Shown: positions 1 through 5,551, counted from the first letter of the stretch. The stretch: DNA of 11,063 nt from Deltaproteobacteria bacterium (GCA_024644775.1 JAHEHB010000075.1:5018-16080), one strand, 5' to 3'. Numbers and translations: made by a program. Notes: generated by a model from the letters alone, not told the origin.

Positions 1-130
1 TAAGTCCACAGCGATAAGGGCGCGGTCGATGCGGGTTTCGAGTTTCCGTTGAAAATAACATCGCAGGGATCGGGCACCATAGATCGGATCATAGCCGGTT
101 TTGGCGATGAGTTTGCGCACTGCGCGGATT
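1..130 (-). pseudogene. ClpB-type AAA+ ATPase, C-terminal fragment (continues off left edge)
   Basis: Reading the minus strand from about 130 towards 1 gives the hallmark of the small C-terminal (D2-small) domain of class I Clp/HSP100 unfoldases: KLIAKTGYDPIYGARSLR followed by a helix with FQRKLETRIDRALIA. The family pattern is GYDP-x-YGAR-x-L with a Q-x-x-(I/L)E pair a few residues later. In an intact ClpB/ClpC this domain follows several hundred residues of AAA+ modules. Here the frame to the right of about 130 has no Clp similarity, no ATG, and reaches a stop codon near 223-225, so the 5' part of the gene is missing. A GTG at 120-118 could only start a bare subdomain. The rest of the C-terminus lies outside the window. 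ClpB is an ATP-dependent disaggregase that cooperates with DnaK/DnaJ and Hsp20, which fits the locus, but this copy looks like a remnant. Confidence 0.6.
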
Positions 131-213
131 GTGGGGGATGGATCGGGGCGGCTCGACTCGACGCGATGCCGGCTGCCGTTCGCTGCCGAAACTGCCAGGA
201 AGCGCTGGAATAA
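82..213 (+). pseudogene. DksA/TraR-family zinc-finger C-terminal fragment
   Basis: The plus frame ending at TAA 211-213 encodes CADCGGWIGAARLDAMPAA followed by VRCRNCQEALE. This is the four-cysteine zinc finger of DksA/TraR proteins (C-x2-C-G-x2-I-x3-RL-x-A-x-P-x6-C-x2-C-Q). DksA-type proteins bind the RNA polymerase secondary channel and tune promoters in the stringent response. Upstream residues TIDRIIAG resemble the family's usual helix (A-x-x-RI-x-x-G) but carry extra residues before the first cysteine. The frame has a stop at 1-3 and no ATG or GTG before the zinc finger, so the coiled-coil N-terminus is absent. This is probably a 5'-truncated remnant, unless an unusual start such as TTG at 49 is used. 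It overlaps the ClpB remnant on the opposite strand in codon register, so similarity in about 82-120 on one strand may be only a shadow of the other. Confidence 0.5.
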
Positions 214-413
214 ATAGAGGGGTTATGATTTGCCGACATGTGTTTTATGACACCGACACTGTGAATCGGAAGCGATGAGGTAAATCTTTACAACAATTTT
301 TCAATTAGTTTATTTTTTTCTCTTGACACATTGTGTTTTTTAATTATTTTTTTTTAAAAGTATGTATTACTAAAAACATTATTTTGTATAAGTAATGATC
401 GGAGGTGGTCATA
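214..413. other. AT-rich intergenic region upstream of the first Hsp20 operon
   Basis: There is no convincing gene in this stretch. A 17-codon ORF at 225-278 has a purine-rich site only two bases from its ATG and shows no protein signal. The second half is very AT-rich, with T-runs at 311-319 and 345-355, and contains the candidate promoter listed separately. Confidence 0.6.
323..350 (+). promoter_or_regulatory. Candidate sigma70-type promoter of Hsp20 operon 1, with overlapping palindrome
   Basis: A perfect -35 box TTGACA at 323-328 is followed after 16 bases by TATTTT (345-350), a moderate -10. The 11-bp palindrome ACACATTGTGT (326-336) overlaps the -35 box and is a candidate operator. I see no CIRCE element (TTAGCACTC-N9-GAGTGCTAA) and no sigma32-type CCCCAT -10. 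The predicted transcript has about 55 nt before the leader ORF. Confidence 0.45.
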
Positions 414-509
414 GTGTTTGATCTTGTACCGTGGACAAGACGAAAAGAAGACCAAAAAGTCAGAGAATCCGAACCGAAAAAGATTAAAATAACTGAAAGG
501 AGGGATTGA
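414..509 (+). CDS. 31-codon leader peptide ORF upstream of hsp20
   Basis: A GTG start at 414 is preceded by GGAGG at 401-405. The ORF encodes a 31-residue, highly charged peptide beginning MFDLVPWTRRKEDQK and ends at TGA 507-509, two bases before the ATG of the first Hsp20 gene. The Hsp20 Shine-Dalgarno (AAAGGAGGG, 496-504) lies inside the last codons, so translating ribosomes would run over it. The start resembles the N-terminus of many Hsp20 proteins (x-DLVPW-x-R-R), so it may be a decayed or detached Hsp20 head or a true leader peptide. The good Shine-Dalgarno and tight coupling support translation; the small size and lack of a recognised family keep confidence modest. Confidence 0.4.
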   Translation: MFDLVPWTRRKEDQKVRESEPKKIKITERRD

Positions 510-511
510 TT

Positions 512-970
512 ATGGTAATCAGAAGACCGTTTGATTATCCGACTTGGGGTTTTCGTAGTGCTTTTCAAGAACTGGACCGTATGCGTCGTGAGATGGATCG
601 CTTGTTTGAAGGTTTCGGTGGAAGGACCTTAAGGCCTTTTGGCGCAGGGGTTTTCCCTCTGGTCAACCTGACGGAAGACAGTGACAATTATTACATCCGG
701 GCGGAGCTTCCAGGGATGAAGGCCGATGAGCTGAATATTTCCGTGACTGGAAACGGAGTTTCCATCGCTGGAGAGCGCAAGATATCGGCCGAAGACGACA
801 ATGTGCGATACCACCGGAGGGAGCGCGACGCAGGCACCTTCAGTCGTATGATCGGACTGCCCGGTGAAGTGAATCCGGACAAAGTTGATGCCGCTTTCAA
901 AGACGGCATCCTGACGGTAACCGTTCCCAAAGCGGAAAAAGCCAAACCAAAACAGATCACAATTAAATAA
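512..970 (+). CDS. Small heat-shock protein Hsp20 (copy 1A)
   Basis: A 152-aa cytoplasmic ATP-independent holdase of the alpha-crystallin/Hsp20 family, which binds unfolding clients for later recovery by DnaK/ClpB. Residues 10-40 form the usual N-terminal arm (FQELDRMRREMDRLFEGF). The alpha-crystallin domain spans about 46-142, with RAELPGM near 63-69, GERKI, SRMIGLP and the family signature DGILTVTVPK at 131-140. The C-terminal anchoring motif I-x-I is present as ITI in KQITIK. I chose the ATG at 512, 7 nt after AAAGGAGGG (496-504), over an upstream in-frame TTG at 506. Its closest relative here is the gene at 8089, of identical length and about 61% identical. It is followed after 25 nt by a second Hsp20 gene with its own Shine-Dalgarno, so the two are probably co-transcribed and may form mixed oligomers. 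Confidence 0.97.
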   Translation: MVIRRPFDYPTWGFRSAFQELDRMRREMDRLFEGFGGRTLRPFGAGVFPLVNLTEDSDNYYIRAELPGMKADELNISVTGNGVSIAGERKISAEDDNVRYHRRERDAGTFSRMIGLPGEVNPDKVDAAFKDGILTVTVPKAEKAKPKQITIK

Positions 971-995
971 TTCAAATGGAAAGGAGGGATGACCC

Positions 996-1406
996 ATGGC
1001 AACTATCGATAGTAAAGAGCTGCAGGCAAAACAAAAAAGCGAAGTTGGTACGCCTGCCGAACAAACCACGCCCGGTATTGTCTTTACACCGGCGGTGGAT
1101 ATATTCGAGACCGAAAAAGAGATCACGTTGCTTGCCGATCTTCCGGGTGTCAAGGCAGATGGGCTTAAAATCGACCTTCGCGACAACACACTGATCCTAA
1201 CCGGTGAGGTGGCGCCTTTTGAGGGGGCGGAAGAAGACGATATCCTCATTGAATATGAAGTGGGCAAGTACTACCGGCAATTTTCTCTTTCGGAAGCAAT
1301 CGATCAGAATAAGATCGAAGCCGGCCTTAATGACGGTGTATTGAGGCTTGCGCTACCCAAAGCGGAGAAAGCGATGCCCAAAAGAATTACCGTAAAGGCC
1401 GCATAA
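996..1406 (+). CDS. Small heat-shock protein Hsp20 (copy 1B)
   Basis: A 136-aa second Hsp20 of the pair, from a divergent subfamily with a short, disordered-looking N-terminus (1-28, rich in K, E, Q, T). The alpha-crystallin domain covers about 30-124: VDIFETEKEITLLADLPGV opens it, the middle has KYYRQFSLSE, and DGVLRLALPK (113-122) closes it. The C-terminal motif I-x-(I/V) is ITV in RITVKAA. The ATG at 996 follows an AAAGGAGGG site and sits in a CCATGG context. It aligns gap-free with the 136-aa product at 8563 (about 62% identity by hand count). Pairing of a longer arm-bearing Hsp20 with this short-arm type, twice in one window, suggests the two proteins act as a hetero-oligomeric unit. A stable hairpin follows the stop codon. 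Confidence 0.96.
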   Translation: MATIDSKELQAKQKSEVGTPAEQTTPGIVFTPAVDIFETEKEITLLADLPGVKADGLKIDLRDNTLILTGEVAPFEGAEEDDILIEYEVGKYYRQFSLSEAIDQNKIEAGLNDGVLRLALPKAEKAMPKRITVKAA

Positions 1407-1407
1407 T

Positions 1408-1454
1408 TTCGGTAAGGCCTGGTGCCGGTGATAAAATCGGCCCAGGCTTCCGAA
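1408..1454 (+). terminator. Long GC-rich hairpin after Hsp20 pair 1
   Basis: Nested complementary arms TTCGG/CCGAA (1408-1412, 1450-1454), GCCTGG/CCAGGC and GCCG/CGGC enclose a loop of about 10 nt. It starts one base after the Hsp20 stop codon. There is no T-run after it, so it is either a weak intrinsic terminator or an mRNA 3'-end stabiliser that sets apart expression of the third Hsp20 gene. Confidence 0.5.
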
Positions 1455-1530
1455 TGAATCGACTTGCTCAAATATAGGTTTTTGCGAAAAAAAATTTATG
1501 TTTGAATATTTTAGTGAGGGGGTGACTTGA

Positions 1531-2268
1531 ATGACAATCACTGAAAAAGCAAAAGAAAAGCTCGATGAAGCGACAAAGGAGATAAAAGCAGGTGTTGACG
1601 GTCTTGCAGTGGAGGTCGCCGGACTTTCCGAAAGAGTTAAACAAAAGCTCAAAGGGAACGGCGACGAGATGAAAGAGGTTTCCGAAATCCTTACAAGAGA
1701 GGTCAAGGAACTTTCGGAAAAGGTAAAGCAGCTGATTCCAAAACGACGGCAGAAACACCGATTGCCCGTTCGCCGGGTAAAGGAGCAAGACTATTATTCT
1801 GAAAAAGCGGATTTTCCTCTTGCGGGGTTCCGCCGTGAATTCAATCACCTGTTGAATGATTTTTTCAGTAGGTTCGAATTTCCGTCAAATACTCGAGAAG
1901 GATATTCGCTGTCGACATGGGACGCCTTCAGTCCCCGGTGGCCGCAAATGGATGTCAAAGAAACTGATGACGATATCTTAATCACGGCGGAGTTGCCGGG
2001 TGTCGACAAAGAGGACATCGAAATTTCAATAGACCAAAACCGGATTACGATTCGTGGTGAAAAAAAGACGGAAACAGAAAAGAAAGGTCACAACTACTAT
2101 CACATGGAACGACATTACGGCGCTTTTCACCGGAGCATCCCTTTGCCGTGGGAAGTGAAATCCGATAAGGTAGATGCGGAATTTAATAGCGGCGTACTGA
2201 CGGTATCGCTACCCAAAAGCGCTGCTGCCCGTGAACGGATGCGAAAAATACCCGTTCGTGAGGAATAA
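1531..2268 (+). CDS. Hsp20-family protein with helical N-terminal extension
   Basis: 245 aa, far longer than the usual 140-170 aa. Residues 1-70 are a charged heptad-like helical stretch rich in K, E, V and L (AKEKLDEATKEIKAG, then SERVKQKLKG, then REVKELSEKVKQL), with coiled-coil or amphipathic helix character. A basic linker (KRRQKHRLPVRR, 71-82) follows. Residues 98-116 (GFRREFNHLLNDFFSRFEF) look like a conventional Hsp20 arm. The alpha-crystallin domain runs about 138-230, with ITAELPGV, ITIRGEKK and SGVLTVSLPK, and the C-terminal I-x-V motif is IPV in RKIPVREE. The ATG at 1531 follows GAGGGGGTG. The extension could target the chaperone to membranes or to a partner, or enlarge the oligomer; I do not recognise it as a named domain. 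It lies 124 nt after the first pair, beyond a hairpin. Confidence 0.93.
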   Translation: MTITEKAKEKLDEATKEIKAGVDGLAVEVAGLSERVKQKLKGNGDEMKEVSEILTREVKELSEKVKQLIPKRRQKHRLPVRRVKEQDYYSEKADFPLAGFRREFNHLLNDFFSRFEFPSNTREGYSLSTWDAFSPRWPQMDVKETDDDILITAELPGVDKEDIEISIDQNRITIRGEKKTETEKKGHNYYHMERHYGAFHRSIPLPWEVKSDKVDAEFNSGVLTVSLPKSAAARERMRKIPVREE

Positions 2269-2456
2269 TTTTCAAACTCGGCAAATATTAACGAAACCGT
2301 GGACGTTTAAAAAAGCGTTCGTTTGCCCATAGATGATTCTTGAAGGCTACGACCAGCCGAGCGGGCTTTCTCTGCGTCATTGCTCTGGTAGAAAAACGAA
2401 CGATGGTCAATAGCAAAGATATTTTGATTTCTGCGGAAAAAAGGGGGGGGTAGGTT
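2269..2456. other. Structured intergenic region with long-range inverted repeat
   Basis: No gene is visible. A perfect 9-bp inverted repeat, CGTTCGTTT (2316-2324) and AAACGAACG (2394-2402), encloses 69 nt. Inside are two mutually exclusive small stems that share one arm: GGCT/AGCC (2345-2348 with 2355-2358) and AGCC/GGCT (2355-2358 with 2364-2367, followed by TTTCTCT). It could terminate the Hsp20 transcript, act as an attenuator ahead of the cyclase operon, or be a small mobile repeat. I do not recognise a riboswitch class. A run of eight G residues (2443-2450) precedes the next gene. Confidence 0.4.
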
Positions 2457-2540
2457 ATGCCGACAAATCAGATCGTGATTTTGACGGTTTGTCTGATATT
2501 TTCAATAGCGTGGCTACTCTGGATATTTTTTAGATATCGC
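2457..2540 (+). CDS. 28-aa single-span membrane peptide coupled to diadenylate cyclase
   Basis: ATG at 2457 follows a G-rich site (eight G, 2443-2450, spacing 6). The product is a short polar N-terminus (MPTNQ), a continuous hydrophobic helix of about 20 residues (IVILTVCLIF then SIAWLLWIFF) and a basic tail (RYR). That is a single transmembrane segment, probably with its basic C-terminus in the cytoplasm. Its stop TAA (2541-2543) shares one base with the ATG of the cyclase gene (TAATG), the classic arrangement for translational coupling, and the cyclase has no Shine-Dalgarno of its own. Known CdaA/DacA cyclases carry membrane helices in the same polypeptide; here a separate peptide could supply a membrane anchor or partner (inference). 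Too short for most annotation programs. Confidence 0.6.
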
Positions 2541-2542
2541 TA

Positions 2543-3133
2543 ATGATAAAACCGCTATCACTGTTGAGCGATGTCTGCTGTATCGAACGGGGAGTCAATC
2601 TAACCACGCTCGAACAGGTTTTGTTTTTGGCCATTGAAATCGCCCGCGAGGGTCGGGAGGGCCGAAAAATCGGTACCCTCTTTGTCGTGTCCGATGCAGA
2701 TGAGGTCCTGAAACGCTCTAAGGATCTTATTTTGGATCCGCTCAAGGGCCATCCGGATAAAGTCAAACGAATCGATGATGCAAACATGCGTGAAACTATA
2801 AAGGAGCTTGCTCAGCTCGATGGGGCGTTCGTTGTCTCAGACGATGGTGTCGTGATTTCCGCATGCCGATATATCAACGCATCCTCAACGGGGATTACCC
2901 TGCCTTTGGGATTCGGAAGCCGTCATATGGCTGCAGCCTCGATTACGCGAGAAACCCGGGCGGTCGCTGTGGTGGTTTCCGAAAGCTCCTTGGTGCGTAT
3001 ATTCGATAATGGGGAGCTTGTTTCTGAAATCATTCCCGAGTTGTGGATCCTCAGCAAATATAGCCACCATTTGACGGGCCATTATACGGAAAAGACAGAT
3101 CAAGATATGACGGTGGTCAGCAAAGCTTCGTGA
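2543..3133 (+). CDS. Stand-alone diadenylate cyclase (DisA_N/DAC domain), c-di-AMP synthase
   Basis: A 196-aa DAC-domain protein predicted to join two ATP molecules into the second messenger c-di-AMP. The two signature motifs are present: DGA at 93-95 in QLDGAFVVSDDGVVISA and the RH motif at 127-128 in GFGSRHMAAASIT (canonical G-T-R-H-R-A-A, here with S and M). The N-terminal part (20-70) has REGRKIGTLFVVSD and SKDLILDPLKGH, resembling stand-alone archaeal-type and deltaproteobacterial DAC proteins. There are no transmembrane helices, no DisA helix-hairpin-helix DNA-binding domain and no CdaA membrane part, so sensing must come from the 10-20 residues at each end or from partners. The 28-aa membrane peptide upstream is translationally coupled. 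A 2x[4Fe-4S] ferredoxin follows after 48 nt. c-di-AMP is best known for potassium and osmolyte control, notable beside a sucrose gene. Confidence 0.9.
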   Translation: MIKPLSLLSDVCCIERGVNLTTLEQVLFLAIEIAREGREGRKIGTLFVVSDADEVLKRSKDLILDPLKGHPDKVKRIDDANMRETIKELAQLDGAFVVSDDGVVISACRYINASSTGITLPLGFGSRHMAAASITRETRAVAVVVSESSLVRIFDNGELVSEIIPELWILSKYSHHLTGHYTEKTDQDMTVVSKAS

Positions 3134-3181
3134 AAAGATCAATCAATGACCTTTTTTGACTAGCAGAAAGGAGGTTCAGAT

Positions 3182-3394
3182 ATGTATGAAGTCTACGTTG
3201 ATCATGATTATTGTATCGGCTGTGGGGAGTGTGTGGAAGCGTGCCCCGAAGAAATCATAGAGCTAACCGAATTCTATCCGATCGTTTTTAATGAGGAGGG
3301 CTGTGTCGGTTGTGGAATCTGCACGGAGGTGTGCGAACAAGAGGCAATTACCATCAAAGAAGTCGATGAACCGCTGAGTTTTTTCTTCCGTTGA
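3182..3394 (+). CDS. 2x[4Fe-4S] ferredoxin
   Basis: A 70-aa small soluble electron carrier. Two C-x2-C-x2-C-x3-C motifs are complete: CIGCGECVEAC (Cys 11, 14, 17, 21, followed by Pro) and CVGCGICTEVC (Cys 41, 44, 47, 51). The second set lacks the usual proline after its last cysteine (CEQEA), and the linker between the sets is acidic. The ATG at 3182 has a strong Shine-Dalgarno (AAAGGAGG). It is placed directly after the c-di-AMP synthase and before a small membrane protein. It could feed electrons to an unlinked redox enzyme or give a redox input to the neighbouring proteins; nothing in the sequence decides this. Confidence 0.93.
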   Translation: MYEVYVDHDYCIGCGECVEACPEEIIELTEFYPIVFNEEGCVGCGICTEVCEQEAITIKEVDEPLSFFFR

Positions 3395-3407
3395 GTTTCC
3401 GACCAAA

Positions 3408-3563
3408 ATGAAACAAGTTGATAACCCAAAAACACCAGTATGGGGTTTTGTAAAACTACTTGTTATTCTGTTTTTAGTACTGATTGGATTGACCCTGGTA
3501 AATCACTTTACGTATAAATCCATCCAGTCGTTAAAAGATAGATATTTCCCAGTTGGTGGATCA
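3408..3563 (+). CDS. 52-aa single-span membrane protein
   Basis: ATG 3408, stop TAA 3564-3566. A short polar N-terminus (MKQVDNPKTP) is followed by a hydrophobic helix from about residue 12 to 32 (WGFVKLLVILFLVLIGLTLV) and a basic/polar tail (YKSIQSLKDRYFPVGGS). No family recognised. It starts 13 nt after the ferredoxin stop without a clear Shine-Dalgarno, so translation may depend on coupling. Its last 21 codons overlap the 3' end of the convergent 111-aa gene on the minus strand. The transmembrane part lies mostly outside that overlap, which argues against it being only a shadow of the other gene. Confidence 0.45.
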
Positions 3564-3838
3564 TAACGAGCTTTAAGCGCCTTTTTATTTCCCTTATGAT
3601 CCAAATAAATTTCCAGAATTTGCTTTACCTCTTCTTTGGAATAGCCATATTGCTTTGCTAAGATCTTGGTACCAACCGCGTTTCGATTCATGGCCGCCAT
3701 CTGCCACAAGGCCTTTGAGCGGAGCTCTCTTAGTTTATCTTCTCCCAAATTCAGTGATGAAGCTAAATGTGCGGCTCGAACAAAGTTGTTTCTTTCGATT
3801 TCCAGCTTAAACGCTTCGTCTGTTTCTTTGTCGCTCAT
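3503..3838 (-). CDS. Uncharacterised 111-aa soluble protein, last gene of the ABC operon
   Basis: ATG at 3838-3836 comes one base after the permease stop (TGATATG), so it is translationally coupled to the permease. The product is charged and helical: the N-terminal half resembles a short alpha-hairpin (ERNNFVRAAHLASSLNLGED, then KLRELRSKALWQMAAMNRN), then GTKILAKQYGYSKEEVKQIL, which looks like a small helix-turn-helix-like or TPR-like segment, and an aromatic C-terminal tail (YDPPTGKYLSFNDWMDLYVK). No membrane segment, signal peptide or recognised domain. Position as the final gene of a transporter operon suggests a cytoplasmic accessory or regulator of the transporter (inference). Its 3' end overlaps the convergent 52-aa membrane protein by 64 bp. 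Confidence 0.75.
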   Translation of the reverse strand: MSDKETDEAFKLEIERNNFVRAAHLASSLNLGEDKLRELRSKALWQMAAMNRNAVGTKILAKQYGYSKEEVKQILEIYLDHKGNKKALKARYDPPTGKYLSFNDWMDLYVK

Positions 3839-3839
3839 A

Positions 3840-4796
3840 TCAGATGGACCTTATTTCCTGCCGCATAAACACCGTGTACGAAACAGCAAAACAAATGGCT
3901 GTGATCGCAATGAGCGTGATGATATACGGCATCACCACAAAGATGCTTTGGCTTAGCGACAGCGGTCCCGAAAATCGGGAAATCGACAATCGCTCCATGG
4001 GTCCCATGGCCACCAGGGATCGGGTGGTTTGCAATTTAGGATCCAAAATGGTTGCTGTCGCACTGGTATAAAGCTCCATGGGGGAGGTCATTGTCACGGC
4101 CCTTACGATTTTTGCTTTCTTAAGCACCGCTTCAGCACCGGTTTCTGCAGTTTCCGGTGAAATTGCATTGGCCACAATGCTGGCCCCAAGCGATACAAAA
4201 AAAGAAAAAAAGATCCAGACCGCAAGAGCGGCCAACGCGGATGTCGCGATGCTTCGAAACAGTATGGAAAAGAGAATCGCCACGCCCAACCAAAACGAAA
4301 TATAGACAATGCTGATGATCATATAGACGAAAATTCGCCAAAACTCCTCAATCCCCGGAATGACGCCGACCGTGCTCAATCCCAAACCGGTTACCACCAA
4401 CACGATTGAAAACAACATGGTCGTGATCGTGATGACGCCGGCCAAAAACTTACCGTTCACCACAACGTCCCGATAAATCGGTTGAGACAGCAGCTTACTC
4501 AACGTCCCCTCATTGCGTTCCCGGCTGATACTGTCAAATCCCAAAACAAGACCGATCAATGGGCCGAAAAACGCCACAAACTGCACCAGCGAAAACAACG
4601 CACCGGATGAAGTAAACAGCATCAAAAATACAAACTTCGGTTTGGCTACCCCTTCCAGCTCCTGTTTAATGTTTAATCCTACCATGTAGGCGATGATCAG
4701 GCTGACCATGGCGATCAACGCAAACAATATGATAAAACGGTAGCTGCTGAAATGGTCTGCAAGCTCTTTTTTTATGATGGTTTTCATACTTCGCAT
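3840..4796 (-). CDS. ABC-2 type transporter permease
   Basis: A 318-aa inner-membrane protein with six predicted helices near residues 20-40, 60-87, 117-140, 152-180, 184-207 and 285-311. The large loop between helices 5 and 6 (about 208-284) is probably periplasmic. FDSISRERNEGTLSKLLSQP (87-106) is the cytoplasmic coupling segment typical of ABC-2/NosY-like permeases. Of two nearby ATGs I chose the first (4796), spaced 7 nt from the AAGGAGG that lies inside the end of the ATPase gene; the second (4787) is too far. It pairs with the ATPase upstream (stop TAA, 2-nt gap). The substrate is unknown; ABC-2 permeases mostly export polymers, lipids, drugs or peptides, or work with periplasmic adaptors. 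Confidence 0.92.
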   Translation of the reverse strand: MRSMKTIIKKELADHFSSYRFIILFALIAMVSLIIAYMVGLNIKQELEGVAKPKFVFLMLFTSSGALFSLVQFVAFFGPLIGLVLGFDSISRERNEGTLSKLLSQPIYRDVVVNGKFLAGVITITTMLFSIVLVVTGLGLSTVGVIPGIEEFWRIFVYMIISIVYISFWLGVAILFSILFRSIATSALAALAVWIFFSFFVSLGASIVANAISPETAETGAEAVLKKAKIVRAVTMTSPMELYTSATATILDPKLQTTRSLVAMGPMERLSISRFSGPLSLSQSIFVVMPYIITLIAITAICFAVSYTVFMRQEIRSI

Positions 4797-4798
4797 AG

Positions 4799-5551
4799 TT
4801 ACGCCTCCTTGAAATACTTCATATATACTTCTTCAAGCGTATACTGCTCTTGCCCGATACCGAGTTTTTCCTGTGCCAACCGGTCCATTGGACCACAGGC
4901 TACCATACGCCCACGGATCATAATTCCTATCCGGTTGCAGATCCGTTGAACCAGATGCAACATATGAGAAGATAAAAGCACCGTCATCCTCTTTTCTTTG
5001 CAGAGTTGCTCAATCAATTCCATCATTCTGTTCGTGGCATCCGGATCAAGGCCAAGCGTCGGTTCATCCAAAAACGCAATTTTCGGCTCCTTTATGAGTA
5101 ACTCGGCAATTCCAAGCCGCTGGCGCATCCCACGTGAATAAGCACTTATTTTCTTTTCCGCTTCCTCATAAAGGCCAACGGTTTTTAATGCATCTTCAAT
5201 TCGATTTTCCATAACATCGGCCGGGAGGCGGTTTAAATCTGCCACGAATCGAAGCATTTGTCTGGCATTTAAGTCACTGTAAAATCCCATATTCTCTTGC
5301 AAGTAACCGATTTGCGATTTTACTTTAATGGGATCGCGGTTTGGATCAACCCCTAATACTTTCGCAGTTCCACTGCTGGGTACCGTTAAACCCAACAGCA
5401 TCAGCAGAGTGGTGGTTTTTCCGGCACCATTAGGCCCCAAAAAACCGAACACCTCACCTTCCATCAGTTGAAATGTGAGTTTATCAACTGCCACCTGGCC
5501 GTTGTATGTTTTGGTTAATTCTTTTGTTTCAATGATCTCTTTTGCTTCCAT
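4799..5551 (-). CDS. ABC transporter ATP-binding protein
   Basis: A 250-aa cytoplasmic ATPase that powers the neighbouring permease. All nucleotide-binding motifs are visible: Walker A GPNGAGKT (39-46), Q-loop Gln85 in GYLQENMGFY, signature YSRGMRQRLG (138-147, S-R-G-M-R variant usual for ABC-2 export ATPases), Walker B AFLDEP (159-164), D-loop GLD and H-loop His196 in LSSHML. I use the ATG at 5551, one base after the stop of the NEW3 gene (TAAAATG) with GGGAGGCG just upstream, and reject a longer in-frame extension from 5668 because that part is the antisense of the NEW3 protein's transmembrane end. It belongs to the CcmA/NatA-like export class. Confidence 0.97.
   Translation of the reverse strand: MEAKEIIETKELTKTYNGQVAVDKLTFQLMEGEVFGFLGPNGAGKTTTLLMLLGLTVPSSGTAKVLGVDPNRDPIKVKSQIGYLQENMGFYSDLNARQMLRFVADLNRLPADVMENRIEDALKTVGLYEEAEKKISAYSRGMRQRLGIAELLIKEPKIAFLDEPTLGLDPDATNRMMELIEQLCKEKRMTVLLSSHMLHLVQRICNRIGIMIRGRMVACGPMDRLAQEKLGIGQEQYTLEEVYMKYFKEA

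Noticed and set aside
225..278. 17-codon ORF after the DksA remnant
   Set aside because: The purine-rich site is only two bases from the ATG and there is no protein feature.
290..510. CIRCE or sigma32 promoter expected for heat-shock genes
   Set aside because: Neither the TTAGCACTC-N9-GAGTGCTAA repeat nor a CCCCAT-type -10 at the right spacing was found here or upstream of 8089.
386..512. RNA thermometer (ROSE or fourU) at the first Hsp20 gene
   Set aside because: No CCTCC-like or UUUU partner that would pair with AAAGGAGGG was found in the leader; only a small CTTGT/ACAAG stem is visible.
629..1267. 212-codon minus-strand frame across the first two Hsp20 genes
   Set aside because: It spans two clearly real plus-strand genes, has serine/proline-rich shadow composition and no domain or ribosome site.
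1353..1848. Minus-strand frames over the helical head of the third Hsp20
   Set aside because: Phenylalanine/leucine-rich complement of a lysine/glutamate-rich coding region; typical antisense shadow.
3423..3450. Possible terminator after the ferredoxin gene (AACCC...GGGTTTT)
   Set aside because: Only five base pairs with a long loop and a short T-run, and it lies within the 52-aa membrane protein frame.
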